A stretch of DNA of 64,000 nucleotides from Burkholderia sp. Bp8963 (GCF_003854275.1 NZ_QTQP01000012.1:1-64000), one strand, 5' to 3'; positions 1 to 11,084 are shown, counted from the first letter of the stretch. The notes: a model not told the origin generated them from the letters alone. Numbers and translations: made by a program.

Positions 1-181
1 AGCCGCCTTGTGCACGCATGCTGGTCTCGAGCGCAGCGCGGCCCCGGCTTGCAGCGCCCGACGACGTCGCGTCGCCTGAGTTGACCTCATTTAACCGCTG
101 CAAACCGTCTGCCGCCCAGACTCCTAGCCGAGGATTCCGCATCGCCCGTCCATCACGGACACCCAGTCAAGCGAGACCGTC

Positions 182-1810
182 ATGCCCGATTCCGCCTCCC
201 TGCAGCAACTGTTTCCCGCCCTCGAAGAGATTCCCGCCGACGTCCGGCTGAAAGCCCCGATCCACCAGCGCGTGTCGCTCGTGGACGGCGAACTGAAACC
301 GTGGGACGGCGCGACCAAGACGGTGCTGTCGCCCGTCTGCGTGCGGCAGCCCGACGGCAGCGTCGAGCAGCTCGAGATCGGCAGCTACCCCGTGATGGGC
401 GAGCCGGAAAGCGACGCGGCGCTCGACGCCGCGGTGCGCGCGTACGACGCGGGCCGTGGCGAATGGCCGACGATGAAGGTCGAGCAGCGCATCGCGTGCA
501 TGCAGGACTTCATCAAGCGGATGGTCGCGCAGCGCGAACTGGTCGTGAACCTGATCATGTGGGAGATCGGCAAGAGCCTCGCGGATTCGCAGAAGGAGTT
601 CGACCGCACCGTCACCTACATGCTGCAGACGATCGACGCGCTGAAGGAGCTCGACAACGCGAACTCGCGCTTCGTGATCGCCGAAGGCACGATCGGGCAG
701 ATCCGCCGCACGCCGCTCGGCGTCGTGCTGTGCATGGGGCCGTACAACTATCCGTTGAACGAAACATTTGCGACGCTGATCCCGGCGCTGCTGATGGGCA
801 ACACCGTCGTGTTCAAGCCGCCCCAGTACGGCACGCTGCTGTTCGAACCGTTGCTCGAAGCGTTCCGCGACGCGTTCCCGAAAGGCGTGATCAACACGAT
901 CTACGCGCCGGGCGCGGTGGTCGTGCCGCACATGCTCGCGTCGGGCAAGATCAACGTGCTCGCGCTGATCGGGTCGAGCAAGGTCGCCGATCACCTGAAG
1001 AAGCAGCATCCGAAGTCGCACCGGCTGCGCGCGATCCTCGGGCTCGACGCGAAGAACGCGGCGATCGTGCTGCCCGATGCGGACCTCGATCTGACCGTGA
1101 AGGAGTGCCTGCTCGGCGCGCTGTCGTTCAACGGCCAGCGCTGTACCGCGCTGAAGATGCTGCTCGTGCACCGGTCGATCGTCGATGCGTTCCTGAAGCG
1201 CTTCACCGAAGAACTCGCGAAGATGAAGATCGGCATGCCGTGGGAAAAAGGCGTCGGCATCACGCCGCTGCCGGGCATGCATCGCACTGCGTACATGACC
1301 GACGCGATCGACGACGCGAAGGAGAAAGGCGCGCAGGTCGTGAACGAATCGGGCGGTGTGTTCAGCAAGACGCTGTTCTATCCGGCCGTCGTGTATCCGG
1401 TCACGGAAGGGATGAAGCTGTATCGTGAGGAACAGTTCGGGCCGATCATTCCGGTCGCGCCGTTCGACGACGTCGACACCGCGCTCGACTACGTGACGAC
1501 GTCAGACCACGGGCAGCAGGTCAGCATCTTCGGTTCGGACCCGGCGCAGATCGGCGCGCTCGTCGATCCGCTCGTGAACCAGGTGTGCCGCGTCAACATC
1601 AACTGCCAGTGCCAGCGCGGGCCCGACGTGTTCCCGTTCGCGGGCCGCAAGGATTCGGCGGAAGGCACGCTGTCGGTCAGCGATGCGCTGCGCGCGTTCT
1701 CGATCCGCTCGATGGTCGCCGCGAAGCAGACCGACAGCAGCAAGCAGCTGCTCGACGCGATCGTGTCAGATCACCATTCGAAGTTCGTGAACACCGGCTT
1801 CATCTTCTGA
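182..1810 (+). CDS. gapN: GapN-like NADP-dependent glyceraldehyde-3-phosphate dehydrogenase
   Basis: A full-length aldehyde dehydrogenase superfamily protein of 542 residues that oxidises an aldehyde to an acid in the cytosol. Overall similarity points to the non-phosphorylating glyceraldehyde-3-phosphate dehydrogenase (GapN) branch, so the likely product is 3-phosphoglycerate with NADPH; the substrate is inferred. Visible motifs are PYNYPLNE near residue 187 in the cofactor-binding half, the catalytic thiol in FNGQRCTALK (Cys321), and EEQFGPIIPV in the catalytic half. It stands alone, with no operon partner downstream. The ATG at 182 has only a weak purine-rich site before it, but no better start lies nearby. 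Confidence 0.82.
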   Translation: MPDSASLQQLFPALEEIPADVRLKAPIHQRVSLVDGELKPWDGATKTVLSPVCVRQPDGSVEQLEIGSYPVMGEPESDAALDAAVRAYDAGRGEWPTMKVEQRIACMQDFIKRMVAQRELVVNLIMWEIGKSLADSQKEFDRTVTYMLQTIDALKELDNANSRFVIAEGTIGQIRRTPLGVVLCMGPYNYPLNETFATLIPALLMGNTVVFKPPQYGTLLFEPLLEAFRDAFPKGVINTIYAPGAVVVPHMLASGKINVLALIGSSKVADHLKKQHPKSHRLRAILGLDAKNAAIVLPDADLDLTVKECLLGALSFNGQRCTALKMLLVHRSIVDAFLKRFTEELAKMKIGMPWEKGVGITPLPGMHRTAYMTDAIDDAKEKGAQVVNESGGVFSKTLFYPAVVYPVTEGMKLYREEQFGPIIPVAPFDDVDTALDYVTTSDHGQQVSIFGSDPAQIGALVDPLVNQVCRVNINCQCQRGPDVFPFAGRKDSAEGTLSVSDALRAFSIRSMVAAKQTDSSKQLLDAIVSDHHSKFVNTGFIF

Positions 1811-2037
1811 TGCCGGCGGCGGGCGCGGGGGCGCCCGCCTGCCTCTTCTGCTTCCCGTCTTCCCCGTCGCGTGCGGTCATTCCCGCCTATCGTCTTCCGT
1901 CAGGCTGAATTAAGATGCCTGTCACCAGCCGCGCGGCCAGCCCGTCGCGTTCTGCTCGACAGGCTGGCCGCACCATACCTGCAGCAAACAGCGAAACCGC
2001 GAACCACACGGCGCGGATCGGGACACGGGGAGCCTCG

Positions 2038-3246
2038 ATGAAAACCGGCGAACACTGGCTGAATGCGGAGCGCATCAAGGTGTACCCGCGCGTCGTCCTG
2101 TTGATGCTCGGGCTCCTCTGCGTCACGTGGGTGACGATGTCGAAGCATCTCGTCGACCCGCGAGGCAAACCGCTCGGCTACGACTTCATCGCGTTCTGGG
2201 CGGCCTCCCGCCTCGCGCTCGCGGGCCACGCGCTGGACGCCTACGACATCCGGCTGCTGGTCGAATCCGCGAAGGTCGCCGTGCCGGGTACGAGCAGCGT
2301 GTTCGCGTGGTTCTACCCGCCCGCGTTCTATCTGGTCGTCCTGCCGCTCGCGCTGATGCCGTACCTGGTCGCCTACTGCGTGTTCATCGGCACGACGCTC
2401 GCCGCATACGTGTTCGTGCTGCTGCGCGTGATCGGCCGGAATCGCGCGGCGCTCTGGTGCGTCGCGGCGTTTCCCGGCCTGTGGTCCAACCTGCTCCATG
2501 GCCAGAATGCGTTCCTCACCGCCGCGCTGGCCGGTGCCGCGCTGCTGTGCATCGAGCGCCGCCCGATCATCGCGGGCGTGTTCGTCGGGCTGCTCGCGAT
2601 CAAGCCTCACCTGGCGCTGCTGTTTCCCGTCGCGTTGCTCGCCGCGCGCGCGTGGCCGGCCATCGCGTCGGCCGCGGCAACCGCGATCGCCGTCACCGCC
2701 GCCGGCACCGTCGCGCTCGGTACCGGCACGTTGAAAGCGTTCCTCGCCAGCGTCCAGCAAGCCCGCGGCTTCGTGGAAACGGGTGCGCTGCCGTGGGCCA
2801 AGATGCCGACCGTGTTTGCGCTTGCCCGCATGGCCGGCGTGCCGGTCGCCGGCGCCTACGTCGTGCACGCGATCGTCGCGCTCGGCGCCACGGGCGTCGT
2901 CTGGCACGTGTGGCGGCGCTCCGCCGATCCGGCGCTGCGCGGCGCGTCGCTGATGACGGGCACGTTCCTGATCAGCCCGTACGTGTACGACTACGACCTC
3001 GCGTGGCTCGCGTTTCCGATCGCATGGCTGGCATTCGCCGGTTTGCGGACCGGGTGGCTGCGCGGCGAACGCGAGACACTCGTGGCCGCATGGGTGCTGC
3101 CGATGGTGATGGCGTCGATCGCCAACCTGCTGTCGATCCAGATCGCACCGCTGTTGCTGATCGCATTGCTCGGGTTCATCGTGCGGCGCGCGGCGGCCGG
3201 GGCGCCAGCCGACAGGCAGGCGCGCCGCACGACGCCGGCGTCGTAG
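2038..3246 (+). CDS. Polytopic membrane glycosyltransferase of the GT87/DUF2029 type
   Basis: A 402-residue integral membrane protein with about ten hydrophobic segments. After a short N-terminal segment it carries the periplasmic-loop signature of the DUF2029/GT87 family (DFIAFWAASRLAL near residue 50, then FAWFYPPAFYLVVLPLALMP). The family includes polyprenol-phosphate-dependent mannosyl- or arabinosyl-transferases of envelope glycans; the donor and acceptor here are unknown. I chose the ATG at 2038 because GGGGAGCC precedes it and the upstream in-frame codons read as non-coding. It is monocistronic and converges with the RND gene downstream. Confidence 0.72.
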   Translation: MKTGEHWLNAERIKVYPRVVLLMLGLLCVTWVTMSKHLVDPRGKPLGYDFIAFWAASRLALAGHALDAYDIRLLVESAKVAVPGTSSVFAWFYPPAFYLVVLPLALMPYLVAYCVFIGTTLAAYVFVLLRVIGRNRAALWCVAAFPGLWSNLLHGQNAFLTAALAGAALLCIERRPIIAGVFVGLLAIKPHLALLFPVALLAARAWPAIASAAATAIAVTAAGTVALGTGTLKAFLASVQQARGFVETGALPWAKMPTVFALARMAGVPVAGAYVVHAIVALGATGVVWHVWRRSADPALRGASLMTGTFLISPYVYDYDLAWLAFPIAWLAFAGLRTGWLRGERETLVAAWVLPMVMASIANLLSIQIAPLLLIALLGFIVRRAAAGAPADRQARRTTPAS

Positions 3247-3300
3247 CGATACCCGTCGACCCGCGAAGGCAATGGGTGCACACGCATGCGCGCATGCGGC

Positions 3301-6300
3301 TCACTCGTTCGACGAAGCGTCCGGCGACTCCGTCAGCATGTCGCGCTCGAAACGCCCATACCGCAGCGCCAGCGTGGGCAACACGATCAGGTTCAGCGCG
3401 GTCGACGTGACGAGGCCGCCGAGGATGACGGTCGCCATCGGCCCCTCGATCTCGTTGCCGGCGGCACCGCTCGTCAAGGCGAGCGGCAACAGCGCAAGCG
3501 CGGTTACGAGCGCCGTCATCAGGATCGGGATCAGGCGCTCCGATGCGCCGCGCACCGCGGTGTCGATCCCCCACGGTATGCGCTCGATGTGGACGAGATG
3601 CTCGTAATGGCTGATCAGCATGATCGAGTTGCGCAATGAAATGCCGAACAGCGTGACGAACCCGACCATGCCGCCGAGCGACAGGTCGCCGCCCGTCAGC
3701 ACGACGCTCAGCACGCCGCCCACCAGCGCGAACGGCAGGTTGATCATCACGAGCGCGACCCCGCGCGGGCTCTTCATCGCGAGGAACAGCAGCAACGCGA
3801 TGCCGACTGCGGACATCGCGCCGTAGACGAGCAGGTCGTGCTGCGACTGGGAACGCGCTTCGCTCTCGCCGGAGAACACCGCATAGGTGCGCGCGGGCAT
3901 CGCGACCTCGCGGCTCACGCGCACCTGCGCGTCGCGCACGAAATCGCTGACGGAACGGCTGCCGAGGGTTACGGAGACCGTCTGCATGCGCCGGCCGCCG
4001 TCATGGGTAATCTGGTAACGGCCCGACACCTGGCCGATGGTTGCCAGCGCGCGCAACGGCACCGCGAGCCCCTCCGGATTGCGCATCGTCAGCGCGCCGA
4101 CGTCGGCGAGGCTCCGGCGCGCATCCGGCGACAGAACGACGACCACGTCGTAGGTGCGGCTGCCCTGATAGACCTGCGACGCCGTGGTGCCCTGGTAGGC
4201 GCCCTGGATCGCGTCGAGCACGTCCACCGGCCGGAAGCCCCAGCGGCTCAATTGCTCGGGCCTGAGCCTCACCTCGAGCTCGGGAATGCCGGGCGGCGAC
4301 TCGACCCGAACGCTCGCGACGCCGTGCATCGTCCCGAGCAGGCGGGCGATCTCCTGCGCCTTGCGATCGATGATGTCGAGCTCGTCGCCGAACACGTTGA
4401 CGACGACGGGCGCCGTCACGCCCGAAATCGTCTCGTCGATCCGTTCGACCAGAAACGTGTTGACCGACGTGGTGAGCCCCGGGAATTGCGCAAGCGATTG
4501 CCGGATGCGGCGCAGCGTCTCGCCCTGCCCGGACGCGCCCATCGGCTTCAGATCGACCTCGAATTCGCTCAGTTGCACGCCCATCGGGTCGACCACGTCG
4601 TTGGCGCGCCCCGCGCGCTGCGCGACGAGCCGCACGCCGGGCACCTGCATCAACGCGTGCGAGACCTGCGTGCCGATGCGCATCGACTCGGCCAGCGACG
4701 ACCCCGGTGCAAGCCCCATGTGGACGATATAGTGCCCTTCGCGCAGCTCCGGGATGAAGTTGCCGCTCATGAACGGAAGCGCCGCGAGCGCGGCAGCGCA
4801 CAGCAGCGCCACGACCGCCATCACGGTCTTGACGCGCTGCTCGACCTTCAGCAGCAGCGCCGCATAGCGCTCCTTCAGCCGCGCAATCAGGCGCGGCTCG
4901 TGCTCGGGCAGCGGTCCGCGCGCGAGCAATGCGAGGGCCATCGCCGGCGTGAGCGTCAGCGCGACGCCGAGCGACGCCAGCACCGCAAGGATGTACGCGA
5001 TGCCGAGTGGCGCGAAGAGCTTGCCGGCCACCCCCGACAGCGTCAGCACCGGCAGGAAGATCAGCATCACGATGAAGGTGGCGAACACGACCGCGCTGCG
5101 CACTTCGAGCGATGCGCGCAGCACGACGCGAAACACGGGCAACGGCGCGGGCCGCGCGCGATTCTCGCGAAGCCGTCGGTAGATGTTCTCGACATCGATG
5201 ATCGCGTCGTCGACCACTTCACCGAGCGCGATCGCGAGGCCGCCGAGCGTCATCGTGTTCAGGCTCACGCCGAACGAGGTCAGCACGATGATCGCGACCA
5301 GCAGCGACAGCGGGATCGCGACAGCCGATATGACCGCGGTGCGCACGTTGAGCAGGAACAGGAACAGCACCGCGATCACGAGCACGGCGCCGACCAGCAG
5401 CGCGGTACGCAGGTGCCCGACCGACGCGTCGATGAAACTGGCCGGTCGGAACACGTCTGGCTGCACGTCGACGCCTTGCGTGGCGAGCACCGGCCGGAGC
5501 GCGTCGAGCGTACTGTCGATATGGTTCGTCACGGCCAGCGTATTGGTGCCGTACTGGCTTTCGAGCACCAGCATCACGCCCGGCTTCCCCATGATCGACG
5601 CGGCGCCCACCAGCGGCGCGCTGCCCCAGGTGACGGTCGCGACATCGGCCAGGTGCACGGCGACCCCGTTGCTCCAGCGCAGCACGACGCCCGCGAGCCT
5701 GTCGGGCGTGGCGATCTGGCCGTCCGCATTGACGGCGATGCGCTGGTTGTCGTTCTCGATGAAGCCGGCGCCGCGCACGCCGGTCGACTGGCGTGCGGCG
5801 GCGATCACGTCCTGGATCGACAGGCCGTAGCGCATCAGCTTCGCGGCATCGACCTGGATCTGCAGCTGTCGCGTCTCGCCGCCAAACACGATCGCATCGG
5901 CAACGCCCGGCGCGCTCAGCAGTTGCGGCCTGACAATCCACTGCGCGATGTCGTACAGGTCCATCGGCGAGCGCGTCTTCGACGTCAGGCCGATCGTGCG
6001 GACCACACTGGTCGTCGTCGTCAGCGGCAGCAGGCGCGGCGGCAACACGCCCGCCGGCAACGCCGCGGCCAGCGCATTCACGCGCTCGGACACCAGTTGG
6101 CGGATCTGCATCACGTTCGCGTGCGCGTCGAACACCAGCGTGATCGCGGACAGGCCCTGCATCGAGCGCGAGCGCATCGACTGCAGGCCCACCATCCCGC
6201 CCAGGCCGTTCTCGACGGGCTGGGTCACGAGCGTTTCGACCTGCTCGCTGGTCAAGCCCGGCGCCTCGATCTGGACGATGCTCATCGGCGGCGCGAACTC

Positions 6301-6420
6301 CGGAAACACGTCGAGCTTCGCGCGCGTCAGCGTATAGAGGCCGTAACCGGCAGCCAGCACGGCCAGTGCGTAGATGATGCCGCGAAAGCGCAGCGAGAAA
6401 CGGATGATCGCGTTAAGCAT
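3301..6420 (-). CDS. RND efflux pump inner-membrane subunit, CzcA/HME type
   Basis: A 1039-residue resistance-nodulation-division transporter, the proton-driven inner-membrane engine of a tripartite pump. It has the RND layout: one N-terminal transmembrane helix, a large periplasmic porter loop, six helices, a second loop and a final helix block. The TM4 region reads [15 protein letters not shown], carrying the acidic residues typical of the heavy-metal branch, but it is not the CusA-type [13 protein letters not shown] seen in the other pump of this window, so the substrate probably differs. It is the last gene of an operon (TolC-type protein, fusion protein, pump). The two-component system just upstream on the same strand is the likely regulator. 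Confidence 0.88.
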   Translation of the reverse strand: MLNAIIRFSLRFRGIIYALAVLAAGYGLYTLTRAKLDVFPEFAPPMSIVQIEAPGLTSEQVETLVTQPVENGLGGMVGLQSMRSRSMQGLSAITLVFDAHANVMQIRQLVSERVNALAAALPAGVLPPRLLPLTTTTSVVRTIGLTSKTRSPMDLYDIAQWIVRPQLLSAPGVADAIVFGGETRQLQIQVDAAKLMRYGLSIQDVIAAARQSTGVRGAGFIENDNQRIAVNADGQIATPDRLAGVVLRWSNGVAVHLADVATVTWGSAPLVGAASIMGKPGVMLVLESQYGTNTLAVTNHIDSTLDALRPVLATQGVDVQPDVFRPASFIDASVGHLRTALLVGAVLVIAVLFLFLLNVRTAVISAVAIPLSLLVAIIVLTSFGVSLNTMTLGGLAIALGEVVDDAIIDVENIYRRLRENRARPAPLPVFRVVLRASLEVRSAVVFATFIVMLIFLPVLTLSGVAGKLFAPLGIAYILAVLASLGVALTLTPAMALALLARGPLPEHEPRLIARLKERYAALLLKVEQRVKTVMAVVALLCAAALAALPFMSGNFIPELREGHYIVHMGLAPGSSLAESMRIGTQVSHALMQVPGVRLVAQRAGRANDVVDPMGVQLSEFEVDLKPMGASGQGETLRRIRQSLAQFPGLTTSVNTFLVERIDETISGVTAPVVVNVFGDELDIIDRKAQEIARLLGTMHGVASVRVESPPGIPELEVRLRPEQLSRWGFRPVDVLDAIQGAYQGTTASQVYQGSRTYDVVVVLSPDARRSLADVGALTMRNPEGLAVPLRALATIGQVSGRYQITHDGGRRMQTVSVTLGSRSVSDFVRDAQVRVSREVAMPARTYAVFSGESEARSQSQHDLLVYGAMSAVGIALLLFLAMKSPRGVALVMINLPFALVGGVLSVVLTGGDLSLGGMVGFVTLFGISLRNSIMLISHYEHLVHIERIPWGIDTAVRGASERLIPILMTALVTALALLPLALTSGAAGNEIEGPMATVILGGLVTSTALNLIVLPTLALRYGRFERDMLTESPDASSNE

Positions 6421-6462
6421 GGGCAGTCGTCGGATTCGTGTCGTGCAGGACCGGCGTCGGTT

Positions 6463-7527
6463 TCAGTCGTCGCATTCGGGCGGATCCTTGCAGGCTGTCG
6501 CGATGCCCTGCGGCTTCTGCTCCTCGGACAGCAGCAGCTGGGCGCCTTGCGTCACCAGCGCATCGCCCGCATGAAAACCGGTCGTCGCGACGAAACCCCG
6601 ATCGCCGGCCGAATCGGCGGGCACCGCGCGACGCGTGAAGCGGTCGGGCGCGGTGCGCACATACGCCCACGGTTGCCCGCCATACCACACCACCGCGCGT
6701 TCGGGGATCACGAGCGTGGCCGCGCCCGGGTTTGGCGACGGCAGGTGTGCGCTCGTGCGCATGCCGACCGGCAGCGCACGCTCGGCCACATACAGCCACG
6801 GCATCCCCTGCACCGCCGGATCGCCGAGCGGCGACACCGAGAGCTTCTGCGCCGCGACCGGCTGGCCATCCGGCCCGTCGACGGTGACGCGCGCGGGCGC
6901 GGCATCCGCGTCGCCGGACGGCAGCGTCACGCGCACGACCACCGCCCGGCCGGCAAGCAGGCGCGGGAACAGCCCCGCATCGGGCGTCATCGCGGCGCCC
7001 GTCAATGCATCGCCGAACTGCTGACGCATCGTCGCGGCCAATGCGCTTTGCGTCGCATCGGCGGACTGCAGCTTGGCCCGCGCGGCCTGCGCGGCGGCCT
7101 GCGCATCCTGCAATGCCTTCTGCGACACGTTGCGATCGTCCGCATACAACACGCGGCTGCGCTCGTACTGTGCTTGCGACGTCGCGGCCAGCTCTCGCGC
7201 GCTGTCGCGGTCGGCGAGCGCCGACGCCAGCCGGTTGTGCAGGTCGAACAGCGGTTGCAGGTCGACGACGGTTGCATACGCGGTGCGCTCGGAGCGGACC
7301 GTCGTCGCGGCCAGCGGCGCGACTTCGATGCGGCTCGCGCGCTGTTCGTCCGGCGGCACGACGACGACCGTTTCGCCGTTCACCGTCTGTACGGTGGGCT
7401 GCGATGTCGTCGGCGTGGCTGCGGCCGACGGCGGCGCGACCGGATTGAGCGTCCGGTAGATGTACCACCCGGCGCCGGCGGCCAGCACCGCGGAGACGAC
7501 GGAAAAAAAGAGCAATCGAAGCTTCAT
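6463..7527 (-). CDS. RND periplasmic membrane-fusion protein
   Basis: A 354-residue adaptor that would bridge the RND pump and its outer-membrane channel. It begins with a single membrane anchor or signal segment (LRLLFFSVVSAVLAAGAGWY). The coiled-coil hairpin is built around NRLASALADRDSARELAATS and the Ala/Gln-rich stretch after it, followed by a beta-barrel domain with PERAVVWYGGQPWAYV. The start codon overlaps the stop of the upstream channel gene by four bases, and the pump gene begins 42 bases downstream, so all three are co-transcribed. The C-terminus ends with an unusual short Cys-containing tail (CKDPPECDD). Confidence 0.85.
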   Translation of the reverse strand: MKLRLLFFSVVSAVLAAGAGWYIYRTLNPVAPPSAAATPTTSQPTVQTVNGETVVVVPPDEQRASRIEVAPLAATTVRSERTAYATVVDLQPLFDLHNRLASALADRDSARELAATSQAQYERSRVLYADDRNVSQKALQDAQAAAQAARAKLQSADATQSALAATMRQQFGDALTGAAMTPDAGLFPRLLAGRAVVVRVTLPSGDADAAPARVTVDGPDGQPVAAQKLSVSPLGDPAVQGMPWLYVAERALPVGMRTSAHLPSPNPGAATLVIPERAVVWYGGQPWAYVRTAPDRFTRRAVPADSAGDRGFVATTGFHAGDALVTQGAQLLLSEEQKPQGIATACKDPPECDD

Positions 7528-8927
7528 GGTGCACTCTCGCGCGAGGTGTCGGTTGGGCGGCCGGTTACCGGTGTCAGCGGGCGCTGCATCGTGTCCTCGA
7601 GCGCGCCGGCCGCCTGACGGATCGCGACGATCGCGTCCAGGTGCGCGATCTCGCTCGATGCGTAATCGGCCTTTGCCTGCGTGAATGCGAGGCGATCCAC
7701 GTTGCCTGCCGCAAAACCCGCGGCCTGGCTGTCGAGTTGCCTGCGCGCGGCGGCGCGATGCGCTTCGGTCAGCGTCAACGCATCGATGCTGGCGCGATAG
7801 CGGGTCAATGCGCGGTCCAGATCGCCGAGGATCGTGTCCTGCAATGCAGCGGTGCGGGCGGCGCCTTCCTTGCGCTTCGCTTCGGCCTCGGCAATGCCGC
7901 CCTGGTTCTGGTCGAAGATCGGCAGCGTGATGCCGGCCAGCCCGAATCCGATCTTGTGCGTGCCGGTGTCGTACGTATAGCCGGGGCCGAGGTGGATGTC
8001 GGGATACTGCTTCGCGACTTCGAGTTGCAGCGCCGATTCGGCCGCCGCGTATTCGGCGAGCGAGCCCAGCAGGTCCGCGCGATGCAGGATCGCGTCGCGC
8101 TGCGCGTCGGCCACAGGCGGTGAAGGCGGCACGGCGTCGAATCCGTTCAGGTCGAACCGGACGCCATCGAGCGCGGATACCGGCACGCCGATCGCCGCGG
8201 CGAGCTGCGCGCGCGCATCCTGTTCGGCGGCCTGGGCGGTGGCCAGGTCCGCCTGTGCCTGGGTGGCCACGACGAGCGCCGCATCGACGTCGGGGCCGGC
8301 GCTCTCGCCGACCGAGCGGCGCTTCGTGACCATCGCGACGATCTGCCGTTCGGCGTCGACCTTGCGCGACAGCACTGCGCTGCGCGTGCGCGCCGCATAG
8401 AGCGCGAGCAGCGCGTCGCGCACTTGCGCACCGACCTTCCACGCCTCGTTGCGGATCGCGAGTCGAGCGGCCTCCGACAGGTGCGACGCCTGGTCGATCC
8501 GATAGCCGCGCTTGCCCGCCGTCTCGATCGGGATATCGAGCGCGGGGCCGGTCGTGAATGGCGCGCCCGGCCCCGGGTTCGGCGTCGCCCACTGAAACGG
8601 CAACTGCAGCACCGGGTTCGGGATCGAGCCCGCGACGTCGATGCCGGCCTTCGCGGTCCCCCAATGCGCACGGGCCACATCGAGTGCCGGACTGTAATAC
8701 CAGGCCGCGAGCGTCAGCGTCTCGCGATTCCAGCTTGGCAGCGGCCACGGCTCGACGTCGTGTCCGAGTTCGCGGGCGAGGTACGCATGCAGTTCGTTGC
8801 TCGCGAGCGTGCGTTCCTCGAATTGCCGGGCGAGCTCGGTAGGCGCGATCGGCTGCGGATGATAGGTCGAACAGCCGCCCGACAACACACAGACAAGCAG
8901 CAGCGCTCGGCGCATACGAATATCCAC
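7524..8927 (-). CDS. TolC-family outer-membrane lipoprotein channel
   Basis: A 467-residue outer-membrane efflux protein. The N-terminus is a lipoprotein signal with lipobox LSGGC, so the mature protein should be lipid-anchored as in CusC, CzcC and OprM. Two long helical repeats typical of the OEP family follow, each rich in Ala, Gln and Asp. It is the first gene of the efflux operon and overlaps the fusion-protein gene by four bases. The GTG at 8927 has GGAA eight bases before it; an ATG four codons later at 8915 is an alternative start. The operon faces away from nothing obvious and follows the two-component genes on the same strand. Confidence 0.83.
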   Translation of the reverse strand: MDIRMRRALLLVCVLSGGCSTYHPQPIAPTELARQFEERTLASNELHAYLARELGHDVEPWPLPSWNRETLTLAAWYYSPALDVARAHWGTAKAGIDVAGSIPNPVLQLPFQWATPNPGPGAPFTTGPALDIPIETAGKRGYRIDQASHLSEAARLAIRNEAWKVGAQVRDALLALYAARTRSAVLSRKVDAERQIVAMVTKRRSVGESAGPDVDAALVVATQAQADLATAQAAEQDARAQLAAAIGVPVSALDGVRFDLNGFDAVPPSPPVADAQRDAILHRADLLGSLAEYAAAESALQLEVAKQYPDIHLGPGYTYDTGTHKIGFGLAGITLPIFDQNQGGIAEAEAKRKEGAARTAALQDTILGDLDRALTRYRASIDALTLTEAHRAAARRQLDSQAAGFAAGNVDRLAFTQAKADYASSEIAHLDAIVAIRQAAGALEDTMQRPLTPVTGRPTDTSRESAP

Positions 8928-9027
8928 GCGGTTCCATTGCCGACGGTATGCCGGCTTCTGGTCCGAATGCTACGCAAGCGGTTGTGAAGTTTTCGTCAAG
9001 AAAGTGTCGGGCCCCAGTGACGCATAC

Positions 9028-10317
9028 TCACGCCCGCTTCGTCGTCGGCAAGCGAATCGACACGCAGGTGCCCTTTCCCGGCTCGCTGTCGATCCGGATC
9101 GACCATCCATGGCCATCGCAGATTTTCTTCACGATCGACAGGCCGATGCCGAAGCCTTGCGCCGCGGCACCTGCCGGGCCTGCCCGATAGAAACGATCGA
9201 ACACGTGCGGCAATGCATCCGGCTCAATGCCGCGCCCGGTGTCTTCGATGTGCAGCCAGCCATCCGCGAACACGAAGCGGATCTCGCCGCGATTCGTATA
9301 GCGGACGGCATTGTCGACCACGTTCGACAGCACGAGCACGAGCACGGACCGGTTCGCGTCGACGTGCAGCGCGGGATCGACATCGATCCGGGTCCGGACA
9401 TCGTTGGCCTTCAGCGTCGCGGCAGCCGGATCGAGCGCGTCCTCGATCGCGCCGGCAAGACGCACCGCACCGACATCGGCGGGCGACTCTTCACGCGCGA
9501 GCAGCAGCAGCGCATTGACGAGATCCTTCATGCTGTCGGCCGCGCGTTCGATCTGCCGCACACGTGCGCGCGAGCGCGTGCCGATCGATTCGTCCTGCTC
9601 GAGCAATTCGCAACTGGTCTTGATCGCGGTGAGCGGCGTGCGCAGTTCGTGGCTGACGTTGCCGGTGAAGTCCTTTTCGCGTTCGACCATCTCGGCCATG
9701 CGCCGATGATAGTCATTGAACGCATCGACCAGTTCCGCGACTTCCGCCTCGTCGTATTTCCCGGGATTGATCGACACCGATCCGCCAAGGCGGAGCGCCT
9801 TCACCTGCTGCGCAAGGCCCGCGACCTGCCGGACCAGCAGGCCCGACAGCCAGAACGCACACCAGATCGTGAACAGCGCAAACACGCCCGTGCCGGCCAT
9901 CAGCGCATTGATCACCTGCCTGAAGCGCTCTTCGTACACGCTGAAGTCGTAGACGCGATAGACCCGGCTCGGGCCAAACGGCACGACCGCGACATGAATC
10001 TCGCGCCCGTCGAGAATGATCTCGTGCGTGCCGTCGGCAAGCTGCCTGACCGACGCCGGCAGCGCAAGCGGCGGGCGGTCTGCCGACGACACGTAGCCTT
10101 CGAGGCGCGCGTCGAACGGCGGCAACAGCGCCGGGTCGCTGCGGTAGGACCGCAACAGGTTCGCGAGGTCGTCACGAATCAGTGCGCTGATCAGTCTTTC
10201 TTCCTGGGCTTCGGCGAGTGCCTTTACACCGAGCGCCTGCGCAATCAGCAGGACGATCGTCAGCCCGGAGAAAAACAGCGCGACCTTGACGCGCAGGCTA
10301 CGACGCATCGTCGTCAC
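9028..10317 (-). CDS. Sensor histidine kinase paired with the RND efflux operon
   Basis: A 429-residue membrane-bound histidine kinase. A transmembrane helix lies near residues 12-30 and a second near 145-165, flanking a periplasmic sensor domain of about 110 residues. A HAMP linker, the phospho-acceptor box NVSHELRTPLTAI and an ATPase domain ending in GFGIGLSIVKKICDGHG follow. It overlaps the response-regulator gene by 20 bases, so the pair is translationally coupled. Its position directly upstream of the RND operon on the same strand suggests it senses the pump's substrate; that is inference from context. Confidence 0.88.
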   Translation of the reverse strand: MTTMRRSLRVKVALFFSGLTIVLLIAQALGVKALAEAQEERLISALIRDDLANLLRSYRSDPALLPPFDARLEGYVSSADRPPLALPASVRQLADGTHEIILDGREIHVAVVPFGPSRVYRVYDFSVYEERFRQVINALMAGTGVFALFTIWCAFWLSGLLVRQVAGLAQQVKALRLGGSVSINPGKYDEAEVAELVDAFNDYHRRMAEMVEREKDFTGNVSHELRTPLTAIKTSCELLEQDESIGTRSRARVRQIERAADSMKDLVNALLLLAREESPADVGAVRLAGAIEDALDPAAATLKANDVRTRIDVDPALHVDANRSVLVLVLSNVVDNAVRYTNRGEIRFVFADGWLHIEDTGRGIEPDALPHVFDRFYRAGPAGAAAQGFGIGLSIVKKICDGHGWSIRIDSEPGKGTCVSIRLPTTKRA

Positions 10318-10987
10318 CCGCCACGAGCCGGTAGCCGAGCCCGTGAACCGTCTCGATCAGATCGGGCTCGCCATGTGCGGTGAGTGCGCGGCGCAGCGTG
10401 TAGATGTGTGCGCGCAACGTGTCGCTGTCGGGCAAAGCGTCGCCCCAGATTTCGGTTTCGAGTTCCGCATGGCCGATGACCCGGTTCGGCGTCTGCATCA
10501 GCAGGCGCAGCAGGTGCAGGCATTTGGGCGGCATCTTCACCGGCCGCCCGGCGCGCTCGACGCTCAGCGTCTGCAGGTCGAGGCGCACGTCCGCGCAGCA
10601 CAGCGACGCCTGCGTGACCTGCCCCCGGTACCGCTTGATCAGCGCACCGAGCCGCGCACCGACTTCCTTCAGCGAGAACGGTTTGACCAGGTAATCGTCG
10701 GCCCCATGCACGAAGCCGGCGAGCTTGTCGTCCAGCGTGTCCCGGGCAGTCAGCATCAGCACCGGCGTATCGCGGTGGACCTCCTCGCGCAGCTTGCGGC
10801 ACAGCGTCAGCCCGTCCATGCCCGGCAGCGACAGGTCCAGCAGGATCGCATCCCAGGCCTGCGCCGTCGCGAGCTGGAGCCCGGCCGGGCCGCTCGCCGC
10901 GGTGTCGACTTCGTAACCGGCGCTCTCGAGATAATCGTAGAGGTTGGTCGCGATGCTGGCATCGTCTTCGATGACGAGTACGCGCAC
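10298..10987 (-). CDS. OmpR/PhoB-family response regulator
   Basis: A 229-residue cytosolic DNA-binding response regulator. The receiver domain has the acidic pair near residues 8-9 and the phospho-acceptor Asp51 in LLDLSLPGMDG. The C-terminal winged helix carries DALPDSDTLRAHIYTLRRAL and ends in TVHGLGYRLVAG, typical of the OmpR/QseB class. It is the promoter-proximal gene of the two-gene operon with the kinase and presumably controls the RND efflux genes at 3.3-8.9 kb, although no operator was recognised. Confidence 0.9.
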   Translation of the reverse strand: MRVLVIEDDASIATNLYDYLESAGYEVDTAASGPAGLQLATAQAWDAILLDLSLPGMDGLTLCRKLREEVHRDTPVLMLTARDTLDDKLAGFVHGADDYLVKPFSLKEVGARLGALIKRYRGQVTQASLCCADVRLDLQTLSVERAGRPVKMPPKCLHLLRLLMQTPNRVIGHAELETEIWGDALPDSDTLRAHIYTLRRALTAHGEPDLIETVHGLGYRLVAGDDDAS

Positions 10988-11084
10988 GATGTTCTCCCAT
11001 AGGTCGTCGAGCCGGGTTTATTTTGGCATGCGCGCGCTGTGCCGCATGCCCCCAATTCGAGAACGCATCCGGGATCGCGCCCGG

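Noticed and set aside
3838..7617. Very long open frame on the plus strand opposite the RND pump and fusion-protein genes
   Set aside because: It is antisense to two well-conserved genes, is Arg/His/Gln-rich and has no domain; such frames arise in high-GC DNA from codon-position bias.
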